A stretch of 64,000 nt of DNA, from positions 744,001-808,000 of the forward strand of contig NZ_FONZ01000001.1 in the NCBI RefSeq assembly GCF_900113055.1, in the 5' to 3' direction. The position numbers and the translations under genes were made by a program. Below are positions 26,136-34,194 of the stretch, one piece after another; position 1 is the stretch's first letter, and every line of letters begins with the position of its first letter. Source of the DNA: Flavimobilis marinus. Its GTDB lineage: Bacteria; Actinomycetota; Actinomycetes; Actinomycetales; Cellulomonadaceae. Under the pieces are notes generated by a model. The model had not been told where the DNA came from, ran no database searches, and saw nothing but the letters and a program-made list of their open reading frames with translations.

Positions 26136-26182
26136 GGAATGTGCACTATGTGCTGTCCTGAGCCGCGAATAGTGCACATTCC
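26136..26182. terminator. Long inverted repeat between convergent genes
   Basis: Perfect 14-bp arms GGAATGTGCACTAT (26136-26149) and their complement (26169-26182) around a 19-nt loop. It sits between the GNAT stop and the SDR stop, where a two-way terminator would be expected. The arm is A+T-rich for this genome and holds the palindrome GTGCAC, so a protein-binding or mobile repeat is an alternative. Confidence 0.5.
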
Positions 26183-26221
26183 CGGGGCCTGTGGGGCGGG
26201 GGCCGGCCGGCCGAGGGCGGG

Positions 26222-27007
26222 TCAGCGGGAGGACCAGCCGCCGTCCGAGGCGATCGTCTGGCCGGTGACCCACGCGGCCTCGTCGCTCAGGAGCCACGCG
26301 ACCAGGTGCGCGGTGTCGGTGGGCTGGCTCCAGCGGCCGCCCGGGTTGGCGGCGGCGATCGCGGCGTGCGTCTCGGCGTCGGCGTAACCGGTGTCGTTGG
26401 GGCCCGGGTTCACGCAGTTCACGGTGATGCAGCGCGGCGCGAGGTGGACGGCGAGGCTGCGGGTGACCTCGTGCAGCGCCGCCTTGGAGGCGATGTACGG
26501 CAGCTCGCCGGGCATCGCGTCGTGGTGCTGACCCGAGGTGAACAGGAGGATCCGGCCGCCGGGTCGGTCGTCGTCGTGCTGCGCGGCGAATACCTGCGCG
26601 AGGAGCAGGGTGGCGCGGGTGTTGACGGCGTAGCTGTGGTCGAGCTCGGCGGCGGTGAGGTGCTCGAGGTCCTGGCCGCTCGAGCGCGCGTGGTTGGCGA
26701 CCAGGGCATCGACGTGCCCGAATGCCTCGCACGCCGCTGCGATGACCTGCGCCGGGGCGTCGGGATCGACGAGGTCGAGGGCGACGTGCTCGACGCGACC
26801 ACCCGCGGCACGCAGCTCGGTCAGGAGAGCCTCGGTGCCGCCGGCGTCGGCGCCCCACGGCTGCTCGGCGTCGTGCGGGGACCAGGTGTGCAGGAGCGCG
26901 CCGGCGCCGTCGGCCACCGCTCGGCGGGCGAGCGCGGCCCCGATCCCGATGCGCCGGCTGGCTCCGGTGATCACGACGACGCGACCTTGCAGGGGGAGTG
27001 GCCTCAT
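26222..27007 (-). CDS. Short-chain dehydrogenase/reductase
   Basis: 261-residue NAD(P)-dependent oxidoreductase. The cofactor loop VVVITGASRRIGIG has the T-G-x3-G-x-G layout, and LVANHARS replaces the usual NNAG. The catalytic Ser is in LLFTSGQHHD, and Tyr/Lys are in LPYIASKAAL (Y-x-x-x-K). It ends TGQTIASDGGW, the classical SDR C-terminus, and resembles 3-oxoacyl-ACP reductase-like members; substrate unknown. ATG 27007 was chosen because the Rossmann strand follows 8 residues later. The 132-bp upstream region has small inverted repeats (TTCTTG/CAAGAA at 27080-27104) that might be an operator. Confidence 0.88.
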   Translation of the reverse strand: MRPLPLQGRVVVITGASRRIGIGAALARRAVADGAGALLHTWSPHDAEQPWGADAGGTEALLTELRAAGGRVEHVALDLVDPDAPAQVIAAACEAFGHVDALVANHARSSGQDLEHLTAAELDHSYAVNTRATLLLAQVFAAQHDDDRPGGRILLFTSGQHHDAMPGELPYIASKAALHEVTRSLAVHLAPRCITVNCVNPGPNDTGYADAETHAAIAAANPGGRWSQPTDTAHLVAWLLSDEAAWVTGQTIASDGGWSSR

Positions 27008-27139
27008 CCGGCGAGCCTGAAGCCCGCCGCTCCGGGAAGCAAGAGAATTCCCGGCCGCCGCCCGGTCGAGAATGCGAGCTTCTTGTCGCGGATCGCAGCA
27101 AGAATTGCACAATCCCGGGCAGGCGCGAGGGCAACCGGG

Positions 27140-27931
27140 CTAGAGGAGGGTCGGCTGCTCCTCCGGGGCCACCGGGTCCAAGAGGTGCGGGCCGTCGTTC
27201 GCGACCGAGTTCACCGCCGTCGACACCTCGTGCCACGCGAGCTCGGGCGGGCGCGCGTCGAGCAGCGCGCGGGCGTCGGGCGCCGACGTCGTGGGGTCAA
27301 GCCAGGCGTCCCAGGCCTCGGGAGTGAGCATGGCCGGGCGGCGGTCGTGGATCTGCGCCATGTCGCCCTCCGCGGCCGTCGTGATGATCGTGCACGTCAC
27401 GAGCCACGGCGCCGCCTCGCCGAGGGTGCGGTCGCGCCAGAACTCGTACAGCCCCGCGAAGGCGAGCAGGCCGCCGTCGGGCGCGTGGATGAGCTGGGGG
27501 TGCTTGGCGGTGCGCGCGGCGCCGGGGGCGGGCGGGCGCCACTCGTAGTAGCCGTCCGCGGGGATCAGGCAGCGGTGCTTAGCCAGCGCGGTGCGGAACG
27601 CGGGCTTCTCCAGGAGCGTCTCGCTGCGCGCGTTGATCATGCGCGAGCCGATGCCCGGGTCCTTCGCCCAGCTCGGCACGAGGCCCCACCGGGCGACGCG
27701 CAGCTGGCGCACGGGAACCGGCGGTGCAGCGTCGTCGGCAGCCTCGGCGGCCTCGGCGGCCTGCTCCCGGCGCGGGACGCGCTCGACGACCATCCGCACC
27801 GGCGTCGTGGGCGCGACGTTCCACGAGGCCTGCCACTGCGCGAGCTCGGGATCGTCGGGGACGTCCCGGCCGATCTTGAACGCGTCGAGGAGGTCCTGGT
27901 TCTGCCGGAAGGAGGCGTAGCGACCGCACAT
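27140..27931 (-). CDS. SOS response-associated peptidase family / abasic-site crosslinking protein (YedK/HMCES)
   Basis: 263 residues. The mature N-terminus after Met removal is Cys2 (MCGRYASF), the residue that forms the thiazolidine link to abasic sites in single-stranded DNA. Other SRAP motifs are present: NVAPTTPVRM, RWGLVPSWAKD, NARSETLLEKPAFR, CLIPADGYYEW and the active-site His in IHDRRPAML. The role is shielding abasic sites at replication forks. ATG 27931 is required to place Cys at position 2. Divergent from the MFS exporter. Confidence 0.92.
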   Translation of the reverse strand: MCGRYASFRQNQDLLDAFKIGRDVPDDPELAQWQASWNVAPTTPVRMVVERVPRREQAAEAAEAADDAAPPVPVRQLRVARWGLVPSWAKDPGIGSRMINARSETLLEKPAFRTALAKHRCLIPADGYYEWRPPAPGAARTAKHPQLIHAPDGGLLAFAGLYEFWRDRTLGEAAPWLVTCTIITTAAEGDMAQIHDRRPAMLTPEAWDAWLDPTTSAPDARALLDARPPELAWHEVSTAVNSVANDGPHLLDPVAPEEQPTLL

Positions 27932-28012
27932 GGCTCTACTGTGCCGCGTCACTGTGGGGAGCGACACCCGGACGAGGGACGGATTGCCCTCGTGCGGCGG
28001 GGATCGAATCGT

Positions 28013-28018
28013 TATGAT
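28013..28018 (+). promoter_or_regulatory. -10 hexamer of the MFS exporter gene
   Basis: TATGAT, 6 nt before the GTG at 28025, in an A+T-rich patch. It supports the GTG start. Confidence 0.55.
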
Positions 28019-28024
28019 TCCTCG

Positions 28025-29254
28025 GTGACTGCCCCCGCCCCCACGGGCTTCCGACCCGGCCCCAAGTACGTCCTGATGCTCGGCGCGCTCGCGGCGCTGC
28101 CCGCCATCACGACGGACATGTACCTGCCGTCGCTGCCCACGGTGGCGGCCGACTTCGGCTCGCCCGAGGCCGCGGCGCAGTTCACGATCTCCGGGATGCT
28201 CATCGGCGGAGCCGTCGGCCAGCTCGTCATCGGCCCGCTCTCCGACAGGTACGGGCGCCGCAAGCCGGTCATGTTCGGGGTGCTCGCGCACGTCCTGGTC
28301 TCGATCCTGTGCGCCTTCGCGCCGAACATCGGGACGCTGATCGGGCTGCGCATGCTGCAGGGGTTCTTCAACGCGGCCGCGAGCGTCGTCGCGATCGCCG
28401 TGATCCGCGACCGCTTCGTCGGGTCCGACGCCGCGCGGCTGCTGTCCCAGCTGATGCTCGTGATCGGGGTGGCGCCGCTGTTCGCCCCGACGATCGGCGG
28501 GGCCGTCATCAAGTTCGCGGAGTGGCGCTGGATCTTCGGACTGCTCGCGCTGATCGGGCTCTCGCTCGTGCTCGTGGTGTGGCGGTTCCTGCCCGAGACG
28601 TTGCCGGCGGAGCGACGCCGAATCGCCGGGCCGCGCGGGATTGCTGCGGGCTACCGCGAGCTGCTGACCGACGGGAAGTTCATGGCCGTGGCCGTGATCC
28701 CGGGTCTCGGCATGGCGGTGATCATGAGCTACGTCGTCGGCTCTACGTTCGTGTTCCAGGAGGAGTACGGGCTCAACGAGCAGCAGTTCGCCCTCGTGTT
28801 CGCGATCAACGGCATCGCCCTGGTCGGGTCGGCGCAGATCAACGCCGCGCTCGTGCGCAAGGTCGCGCCGTTGCGCCTGCTGCGCGCCGGGCTCGTGCTG
28901 CAGCTCATCTTCGCCACCGGGCTCCTCGCCGTCGTGATCACCGGGTTCGGCGGACTGATCGCCGTCATGGTGGGCCTGTGGCTCGTGCTCGGCATGCAGG
29001 GCATGATCCCCGCGAATGCCTCCGTGCTCGCGCTGGGCAACTACGGGCACATGGCCGGGACCGCCGCCGCGCTGATGGGCGCGATGCAGGCCGGCGTGGC
29101 CGGCATCGTGTCGCCGCTCGTCGGGTTCCTCGGCAGCGGCGGCGTGGCGATGGTCAGCGTGATGATGGGCGCGATGCTGCTGGCGATCCTGATCCTGGGG
29201 CTCGCGACGCCGGCGTACCGCCGGGGCGGGGCCTGGCAGCAGCACTTCGGCTGA
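28025..29254 (+). CDS. Bcr/CflA-type multidrug efflux MFS transporter
   Basis: 409 residues with 12 predicted helices. The start region ALAALPAITTDMYLPSLPTVAADFG is diagnostic of the Bcr/CflA (DHA1) group. Motif A is in GPLSDRYGRRKPVM and motif D1/antiporter region in LRMLQGFFNAAASV. It exports drugs such as bicyclomycin or chloramphenicol, or sulfonamides and small peptides, in exchange for protons; the actual substrate is unknown. The end is 10 bp from the convergent macrodomain gene. Confidence 0.93.
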   Translation: MTAPAPTGFRPGPKYVLMLGALAALPAITTDMYLPSLPTVAADFGSPEAAAQFTISGMLIGGAVGQLVIGPLSDRYGRRKPVMFGVLAHVLVSILCAFAPNIGTLIGLRMLQGFFNAAASVVAIAVIRDRFVGSDAARLLSQLMLVIGVAPLFAPTIGGAVIKFAEWRWIFGLLALIGLSLVLVVWRFLPETLPAERRRIAGPRGIAAGYRELLTDGKFMAVAVIPGLGMAVIMSYVVGSTFVFQEEYGLNEQQFALVFAINGIALVGSAQINAALVRKVAPLRLLRAGLVLQLIFATGLLAVVITGFGGLIAVMVGLWLVLGMQGMIPANASVLALGNYGHMAGTAAALMGAMQAGVAGIVSPLVGFLGSGGVAMVSVMMGAMLLAILILGLATPAYRRGGAWQQHFG

Positions 29255-29263
29255 CCGAGTAAG

Positions 29264-29803
29264 TCAGACCCGCGCGGCCTCGTCGAGCGCCGTCGTGAAC
29301 GCGAGGCGAGCGCGCGGGGACATGAGCACGAACCGCACGAGGCGGAGCGTCGGGACCTGGGGTGCGGCGGCGCGCACGGCCGAGACGGCGATCTCCGCCG
29401 CGTTCTCGAGGGGCCAGCCGAACGCCCCCGCGGAGATCGCAGGGAACGCGATGGTCCGCACGCCCAGCTCACCGGCGACGCGCAGCGCGTCGATGTAGGC
29501 GCCGGCGAGCAGCCCCGAGCGGTCTTCCGTCTTGGAGTACACGGGGCCGACGGCGTGGATCACGGAGGAGGCTCGCAGGAAGCCCGCGGTGGTCGCCACG
29601 GCGGAGCCGGTGCGCAGGCCGAGGGGCAGGCTGGTGGCGCGCAGCTCCTGGCACGCTGCGAGGATCTCGGGTCCGCCGACGCGGTGGATGGCGCCGTCGA
29701 CGCCACCTCCGCCCAGCAGGGAGGTGTTGGCAGCGTTCACGATGGCATCCACGGTCTGATCCGTGATGTCGCCGACGACCGCCTCGAACTTGACGTTGGT
29801 CAT
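29264..29803 (-). CDS. Macrodomain protein, O-acetyl-ADP-ribose deacetylase-like
   Basis: 179 residues, a single macrodomain of the MacroD/YmdB type. It binds and hydrolyses ADP-ribose derivatives. The signature is DAIVNAANTSLLGGGGVDGAIHRVGG with the Asn and Gly-rich loop that bind distal ribose, and FPAISAGAFGWPLE holds the second loop. A stand-alone enzyme, it would reverse mono-ADP-ribosylation or clear O-acetyl-ADP-ribose from sirtuins. ATG 29803 was preferred to the longer GTG/ATG frame because AAAGG precedes it and the fold starts there. Confidence 0.92.
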   Translation of the reverse strand: MTNVKFEAVVGDITDQTVDAIVNAANTSLLGGGGVDGAIHRVGGPEILAACQELRATSLPLGLRTGSAVATTAGFLRASSVIHAVGPVYSKTEDRSGLLAGAYIDALRVAGELGVRTIAFPAISAGAFGWPLENAAEIAVSAVRAAAPQVPTLRLVRFVLMSPRARLAFTTALDEAARV

Positions 29804-29941
29804 CCTTTGATTGTTGGCGCGTATAGGCGTTCGTGCACGTGGTGGACAGGGTGAAAACACCCAGCGTCGGCGATCTCACACGGCTGGATACAGCCACTAA
29901 AACTCATGGATGAGCCCAGGGTGTGTCCCGGTCTGCGGACG

Positions 29942-29950
29942 TTATCCACA
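29942..29950 (+). other. Isolated DnaA-box-like 9-mer
   Basis: TTATCCACA, identical to the E. coli consensus DnaA box, in the 219-bp A+T-richer gap between the macrodomain gene and tadA. No second box or dnaA/dnaN neighbour is seen, so it is not an origin. Confidence 0.25.
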
Positions 29951-30022
29951 GGATGGTGGCGACTCGATGCGGTCTTCCCCTATTGTCTGGCTCTGTCGCG
30001 ATATCAGGGGGATGAGGCTGCG

Positions 30023-31243
30023 GTGGACGGGATAGCGATCCTTGAGTCGGAGGTGCGCGAGCTCATCCGACGGCGCGGTCTCGACCCAGGGCGAGACGCC
30101 GCCGGCGTGCATGATCTCGTCCACGAGGCGCTGACGGACTACGACGTGCGATCCGGACGGGGCGTCGTGCCGGTGATCGACCCGGCGTTCGCCACCAAGG
30201 CCGTGCTCGACGCAGTCGTCGGGTTCGGGCCGCTCCAGCAGTATCTCGACGACCCCGAGATCGAAGAGATCTGGATCAACACGCCCAGCAGCGTGTTCGT
30301 CGCGCGGGGCGGGGAACCGGAGCTCACGACGACGATCCTCACCGCCGTCCAGGTCCGCGACCTCGTGGAGCGGATGCTGAAATCCTCGGGACGTCGGCTC
30401 GACCTGTCGAGCCCTTTCGTCGACGCGACGCTCCCCGGCGGCGAACGGCTCCACGTCGTCATCCCCGACATCACGCGGTCGTGGGCCGTCAACATCCGCA
30501 AGTACACGGTCCGTGCCACCTCGCTCACTGCGCTGGTCGCCCTGGGTTCGCTCACCACGCATGCGGCGGCCTTCCTCGATGCTTGCGTGCGCGCCGGGCT
30601 CAACATCCTGGTTGCCGGTGCCACGCAGGCAGGCAAGACGACCATGCTCAATGCTCTCGCGGGGTCCATCCCCGCAAAGGAGCGCATCGTCACGTGTGAG
30701 GAGGTGTTCGAGCTCCGGCTCACCCACCGGGACACCGTCGCGATGCAGTGTCGCCAGCCGAGCCTCGAAGGGACGGGCGAGGTCCCCCTGCGGCGTCTGG
30801 TCAAGGAGGCGCTGCGGATGCGGCCCAGCCGCCTGATCATCGGGGAGGTGCGGGAGGCGGAGAGCCTGGACATGCTGGTCGCTCTGAACGCTGGCGTGCC
30901 GGGGATGTGCAGCCTGCATGCGAACAGCGCTCGTGATGCGATCGCCAAGATCTGCACGCTCCCGCTGCTTGCCGGAGAGAACGTGTCGTCGCAGTTCGTC
31001 GTCCCGACCGTGGCGTCGGCGATCGACATCGTCGTCCACCTGGGCATCGACGCGGCGGGCCGGCGTGTGACGCGAGAGATCGTCGCCCTGCCGGGACGAG
31101 TCGAGGGCGGCACCATCGAGTCGAGCACGATCTTTCGTCAGGCCGGGGGGAGACTCGTGCGCGCCGACGGCTTCCCGGGGGCCCCGGAGCGGTTCGCGTC
31201 GGCTGGGATCGACGTCGCGCGACTGTTGCAGGCACCAGCCTGA
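30023..31243 (+). CDS. tadA: Tad/Flp pilus assembly ATPase (CpaF type)
   Basis: Secretion ATPase that powers pilus assembly, about 406 residues. An N-terminal helical domain (ELIRRRGLDPGRDAAGVHDLVHEALTD) is followed by the PAS-like region GFGPLQQYLDDPEIEEIWINTP. The RecA core has Walker A GATQAGKTT (about residues 199-207), the Asp box VTCEEVFELRL, Walker B RLIIGEVREAESLDML and the His box CSLHANSAR. GTG 30023 is chosen because the conserved region begins soon after. The ATG at 30012 hits a stop after seven codons. It overlaps tadB by one base (TGATG). No tadZ gene precedes it. Confidence 0.92.
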   Translation: MDGIAILESEVRELIRRRGLDPGRDAAGVHDLVHEALTDYDVRSGRGVVPVIDPAFATKAVLDAVVGFGPLQQYLDDPEIEEIWINTPSSVFVARGGEPELTTTILTAVQVRDLVERMLKSSGRRLDLSSPFVDATLPGGERLHVVIPDITRSWAVNIRKYTVRATSLTALVALGSLTTHAAAFLDACVRAGLNILVAGATQAGKTTMLNALAGSIPAKERIVTCEEVFELRLTHRDTVAMQCRQPSLEGTGEVPLRRLVKEALRMRPSRLIIGEVREAESLDMLVALNAGVPGMCSLHANSARDAIAKICTLPLLAGENVSSQFVVPTVASAIDIVVHLGIDAAGRRVTREIVALPGRVEGGTIESSTIFRQAGGRLVRADGFPGAPERFASAGIDVARLLQAPA

Positions 31244-32091
31244 TGGGCGTCGTGAGTGGCCTGCTGCTGGGCGCGGGCGTCCTGCTCGTGTGGCTGTCGT
31301 GCTGGGACGTGCCCACTTCTCGTCGCCGCGGTGCGTCGCGCAGCCGGGACATCCTCGTGCAGGCGGGGCTCCCGGACATCACCCCGCTCCGGCTGACCGC
31401 GGTCAGTGTCGGCGTGGGCGTCGCGGTTGCGACGATGGCTGTGGTCCTGACTCGGGCGCTGCCGATCGCCGGTGCCTTCGGCCTGATGGCGGCCTACGGC
31501 CCGTGGGCGATCGTGCTCGGCCGCGCCCGAAAGCGTCGCAACGATCTGCGCGAGGTCTGGCCGGAGGTCGTGGACCACCTCGCCTCGGGGGTTCGCGCAG
31601 GGCTGGCCTTGCCAGAGGCCGTCAGCCAGCTCGCGACGCGTGGGCCCGTGGCCCTCCGGGCAGAGTTCGCGGACTTCGCCCGCGACTATCGCGCGACCGG
31701 CCGGTTCAGCGAGTGTCTCGACGAGCTCAAGGACCGCATGGCCGACCCGGTCGCCGACCGCATCGTCGAGGCGCTGCGCCTGACCCGGGAGGTGGGCGGC
31801 ACCGATCTCGGGCGGCTGCTGCGCACGCTCTCGGAGTTCCTGCGGGACGACAACCGGACGCGCGGAGAGCTCGAGGCCAGGCAGAGCTGGACCGTCGCCG
31901 GCGCTCGGCTGGCGGTCGCGGGTCCGTGGGTCGTGCTGGCCTTCCTCGCGACCAGGCCGGAGACCGCCGCGGCATACAGCTCGGTGCAGGGAGCCGCTGT
32001 GCTGGGCGTCGGCGGCCTGTCGTGCCTGGTCGCGTATCGCGTGATGTTGCGCATCGGTCGCCTCCCCGACGACGTCCGGGTGCTGCGGTGA
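31243..32091 (+). CDS. tadB: Tad pilus inner-membrane platform protein, TadB-like
   Basis: 282 residues, type II secretion system F (GspF) domain. One to two N-terminal helices and a pair at the C-terminus flank a cytoplasmic core with VVDHLASGVRAGLALPEAVSQLATRGP and LRLTREVGGTDLGRLLRTLSEFLRDD, the GspF signature. It forms the membrane platform with TadC for the TadA motor. The ATG shares a base with the tadA stop, and the stop overlaps the tadC GTG (GTGA), so expression is tightly coupled. Confidence 0.9.
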   Translation: MGVVSGLLLGAGVLLVWLSCWDVPTSRRRGASRSRDILVQAGLPDITPLRLTAVSVGVGVAVATMAVVLTRALPIAGAFGLMAAYGPWAIVLGRARKRRNDLREVWPEVVDHLASGVRAGLALPEAVSQLATRGPVALRAEFADFARDYRATGRFSECLDELKDRMADPVADRIVEALRLTREVGGTDLGRLLRTLSEFLRDDNRTRGELEARQSWTVAGARLAVAGPWVVLAFLATRPETAAAYSSVQGAAVLGVGGLSCLVAYRVMLRIGRLPDDVRVLR

Positions 32092-33023
32092 CGCCGGACG
32101 GGTGGGCCGGCGCGGCCATCGGCTTCGTCGGCGGTGTCGGACTGCTGATGATCTATCAACGCCTGCGAGCCCGGACACTGACGCTGGACCAGCGGGTGGC
32201 ACCGTACCTGGGCGGGTCCTCCGCGCGGTCCGACCTGCTGCGCGAGCAGCGCGCGCTGACCCCGTTCCCCACCCTCGAGCGGCTCATCGCTCCGGCGCTG
32301 CGCGACGGCGCCGCCCTCGTCGCTCGGTGGGGTCGACCCACGGTGGAGCTCAGCAGTCGCCTGGAGCGAGCGGCGTGGAACGTGAGCGTCGACGAGTTCC
32401 GCGTGCGCCAGCTCGCCGGTGGCGCGATCGGCCTGGCGTGTGGCCTCGCTCTCGCCGTCGTGCTGGGAACGACGCGGGGGAGCGCGGTACCAGCGCTGTT
32501 CGTGCTCGTGCTCATCGCGGGTGTGGCAGGCGCGCTGGTTCCTGAACAGCGTCTCGCCGCCGCGATCACGGCGCGCGAGCGCGCGATGATGCTCGAGTTC
32601 CCGACCATCGCCGAGCTGCTGGCGCTCGCGGTGGCCGCCGGGGAGTCCCCGGTGGCAGCGCTCGAACGCGTCTGCGCGACGGCCCGCGGCCAGCTGTCCG
32701 TCGATCTGCGGCGGTCGCTGGCCGACGTGCACGCGGGCAGCACGCTGGCCCAGGCGCTCGAACGCCTGGGGGAGCGCAGCAGCCTCCCGTCGGTGTCGCG
32801 GTTCGCGGAGGGAGTCAGCGTCGCGATCGAGCGGGGCACTCCGCTCGCCGACGTGCTGCGTGCCCAGGCGCAGGACGCGCGCGAGTTCGGCCGCCGCAAC
32901 CTCATGGAGATCGGCGGCCGCAAGGAGGTCGCGATGATGGTCCCGGTCGTCTTCCTCATTCTTCCCGTGACGGTGGTCTTCGCCGTCTTCCCCTCCGTCC
33001 TGACCCTGCAGCTCGGCCTGTAG
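32088..33023 (+). CDS. tadC: Tad pilus inner-membrane platform protein, TadC-like
   Basis: 311 residues, the second GspF-domain platform subunit. A first helix is at residues 8-24 and a further pair around 110-150. The cytoplasmic core has FPTIAELLALAVAAGESPVAALERVC and LPSVSRFAEGVSVAIERGTPLADVLRAQAQD, and the C-terminal helix MMVPVVFLILPVTVVFAVFPSV closes it. GTG 32088 (GTGA with the tadB stop) fixes the start; the longer frame is spurious. Confidence 0.9.
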   Translation: MTPDGWAGAAIGFVGGVGLLMIYQRLRARTLTLDQRVAPYLGGSSARSDLLREQRALTPFPTLERLIAPALRDGAALVARWGRPTVELSSRLERAAWNVSVDEFRVRQLAGGAIGLACGLALAVVLGTTRGSAVPALFVLVLIAGVAGALVPEQRLAAAITARERAMMLEFPTIAELLALAVAAGESPVAALERVCATARGQLSVDLRRSLADVHAGSTLAQALERLGERSSLPSVSRFAEGVSVAIERGTPLADVLRAQAQDAREFGRRNLMEIGGRKEVAMMVPVVFLILPVTVVFAVFPSVLTLQLGL

Positions 33024-33068
33024 ACCCCGACCGACCCGGGCGCCCGCCCGGACAACCCGAGGAGCACG

Positions 33069-33323
33069 ATGACCACGATGTTGAGAGACCGACGCTCGAT
33101 CCAGCTGCGCGCCTCCTGCGCCCGCGCGGCCGCTGATGCCTGGCAGCGGCTCGAGGCTCGGGCGCTCCGGTCGCTCGCCACCGGCCGCGACCGCGGGGAC
33201 GTGCCCGGGTGGGTGCTCGTGACCCTGATGACCGCAGGGCTCGTCGTCGCGCTGTGGGCCATCGCCGGACCGCTCCTGGGTGACCTGTTCCGCCAGGCGG
33301 TCACGGGCGTCACCGGCCCGTGA
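33069..33323 (+). CDS. Small pilin-like protein of the Tad locus
   Basis: 84 residues with one central hydrophobic helix (GWVLVTLMTAGLVVALWAIAGPLLGDLF) after a basic N-terminal half. Position between tadC and tadE and the single helix fit the major pilin or a pilin-like subunit of actinobacterial Tad operons. The prepilin cleavage site is not clear: the only candidate is G-D-V-P-G before the helix, which lacks the Glu at +5. ATG 33069 has GAGGAG upstream. The stop overlaps the next GTG (GTGA). Confidence 0.75.
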   Translation: MTTMLRDRRSIQLRASCARAAADAWQRLEARALRSLATGRDRGDVPGWVLVTLMTAGLVVALWAIAGPLLGDLFRQAVTGVTGP

Positions 33324-33727
33324 CGCTCCGCGCGCGCCAGCGCGCACCCCGTGCCGGTGACGAAGGATCGGCTGCCGTCGACTTCGTCCTCGTCGGCGGT
33401 CTGGTCACGGTGCTGTTCCTCGGCGTCCTGCAGCTGGGTCTCGCGCTGCACGTGCGCACGCTGCTGATCGACAGCGCCGCGGAGGGAGCGCGCCTGGGTG
33501 CGCGCCTGGAGAGCGAACCTGGTGATGCGGAGGCTCGGACGAAGGAGCTGATCAGCAGCGCGCTGTCCGATCGATACGCCGGGGACGTCACGACGAGCGT
33601 CGTGGAGGTCGGCGGTGCGGAGATGATCGAGGTGCGCGTGCGAGCGCCGATGCCCGTGATCGCGCTGCTAGGTCCGTCCGGCACGCTCGAGGTTCGCGCC
33701 CATGCCCTGGCGGAGACGCCGTGGTGA
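33320..33727 (+). CDS. TadE-like minor pilin, first copy
   Basis: 135 residues. After a charged leader the sequence EGSAAVDFVLVGGLVTVLFLGVLQLGLALHVRTLLIDSAAEGARLGA follows in pieces typical of TadE. Cleavage is expected after Gly16, giving Ser at +1, but the +5 residue is Asp21 instead of the usual Glu, with Phe at +6. The globular C-terminus ends APMPVIALLGPSG. It is coupled to both neighbours by GTGA overlaps. Probably a pseudopilin of the Tad fibre. Confidence 0.85.
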   Translation: MTLRARQRAPRAGDEGSAAVDFVLVGGLVTVLFLGVLQLGLALHVRTLLIDSAAEGARLGARLESEPGDAEARTKELISSALSDRYAGDVTTSVVEVGGAEMIEVRVRAPMPVIALLGPSGTLEVRAHALAETPW

Positions 33728-34194
33728 CCGGTGCGCATGGCGCAGCCGCGCGCCCATGGAACCGGTTGCGGAGCGACGACGACCGGGGCAGCGCCGTCGT
33801 CGAGTTCCTCGGGATCTCGCTCATCCTCCTGATCCCGCTGGTGTACCTGGTGCTCACCCTCGCCAAGGTGCAGGGCGCCTCGTACGCCGTCGAGGGCGCG
33901 GCCCGCGACGCGACCCGCGCCTACCTGATCGCGCCCGACGAGCAGACGGCGGCGGAGCGGGCGGTCGCCGTCGTGCGCGTCGCGCTGCAGGACCAAGGGA
34001 TCGAGCCGGACGATGCCGAGCTGGCCGTCGACTGCAGCGCGGCGGCATGCCTGACTCCCGAGGAGACCATCACGGCGACGGTGACCACGGCCGTCAGCTT
34101 GCCGGGCGCCCCCGCAGCGCTGGGCGAGACGCTCAGCATCACGGTCTCGGCCACGTCGACGGCGATCGTCGAACCGCTGCGGGTGGCACCGTGA
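33724..34194 (+). CDS. TadE-like minor pilin, second copy
   Basis: About 156 residues. The prepilin-type site is canonical: DDRG(22) then SAVVEF, with Glu27 at +5 and Phe28 at +6, followed by the helix LGISLILLIPLVYLVLTLAKVQ. The C-terminal domain holds a Cys pair (VDCSAAACL) that may form a disulfide outside. GTG 33724 is preferred to GTG 33721 because it gives the GTGA overlap used throughout this operon. Relation to the first TadE copy is at the N-terminal motif only. Confidence 0.85.
   Translation: MTGAHGAAARPWNRLRSDDDRGSAVVEFLGISLILLIPLVYLVLTLAKVQGASYAVEGAARDATRAYLIAPDEQTAAERAVAVVRVALQDQGIEPDDAELAVDCSAAACLTPEETITATVTTAVSLPGAPAALGETLSITVSATSTAIVEPLRVAP

Noticed and set aside
27041-27104. 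Small inverted repeats upstream of the SDR gene (CCGGGAA/TTCCCGG and TTCTTG/CAAGAA)
   Set aside because: Six to seven bases only, no regulator gene beside them and no second copy seen, so they are not listed as operators.
26306-29254. A 982-codon plus-strand frame containing the MFS exporter
   Set aside because: Its first 570 codons run against the SDR and YedK genes and have no domain. The exporter starts at GTG 28025, where a -10 hexamer and the first membrane helix agree.
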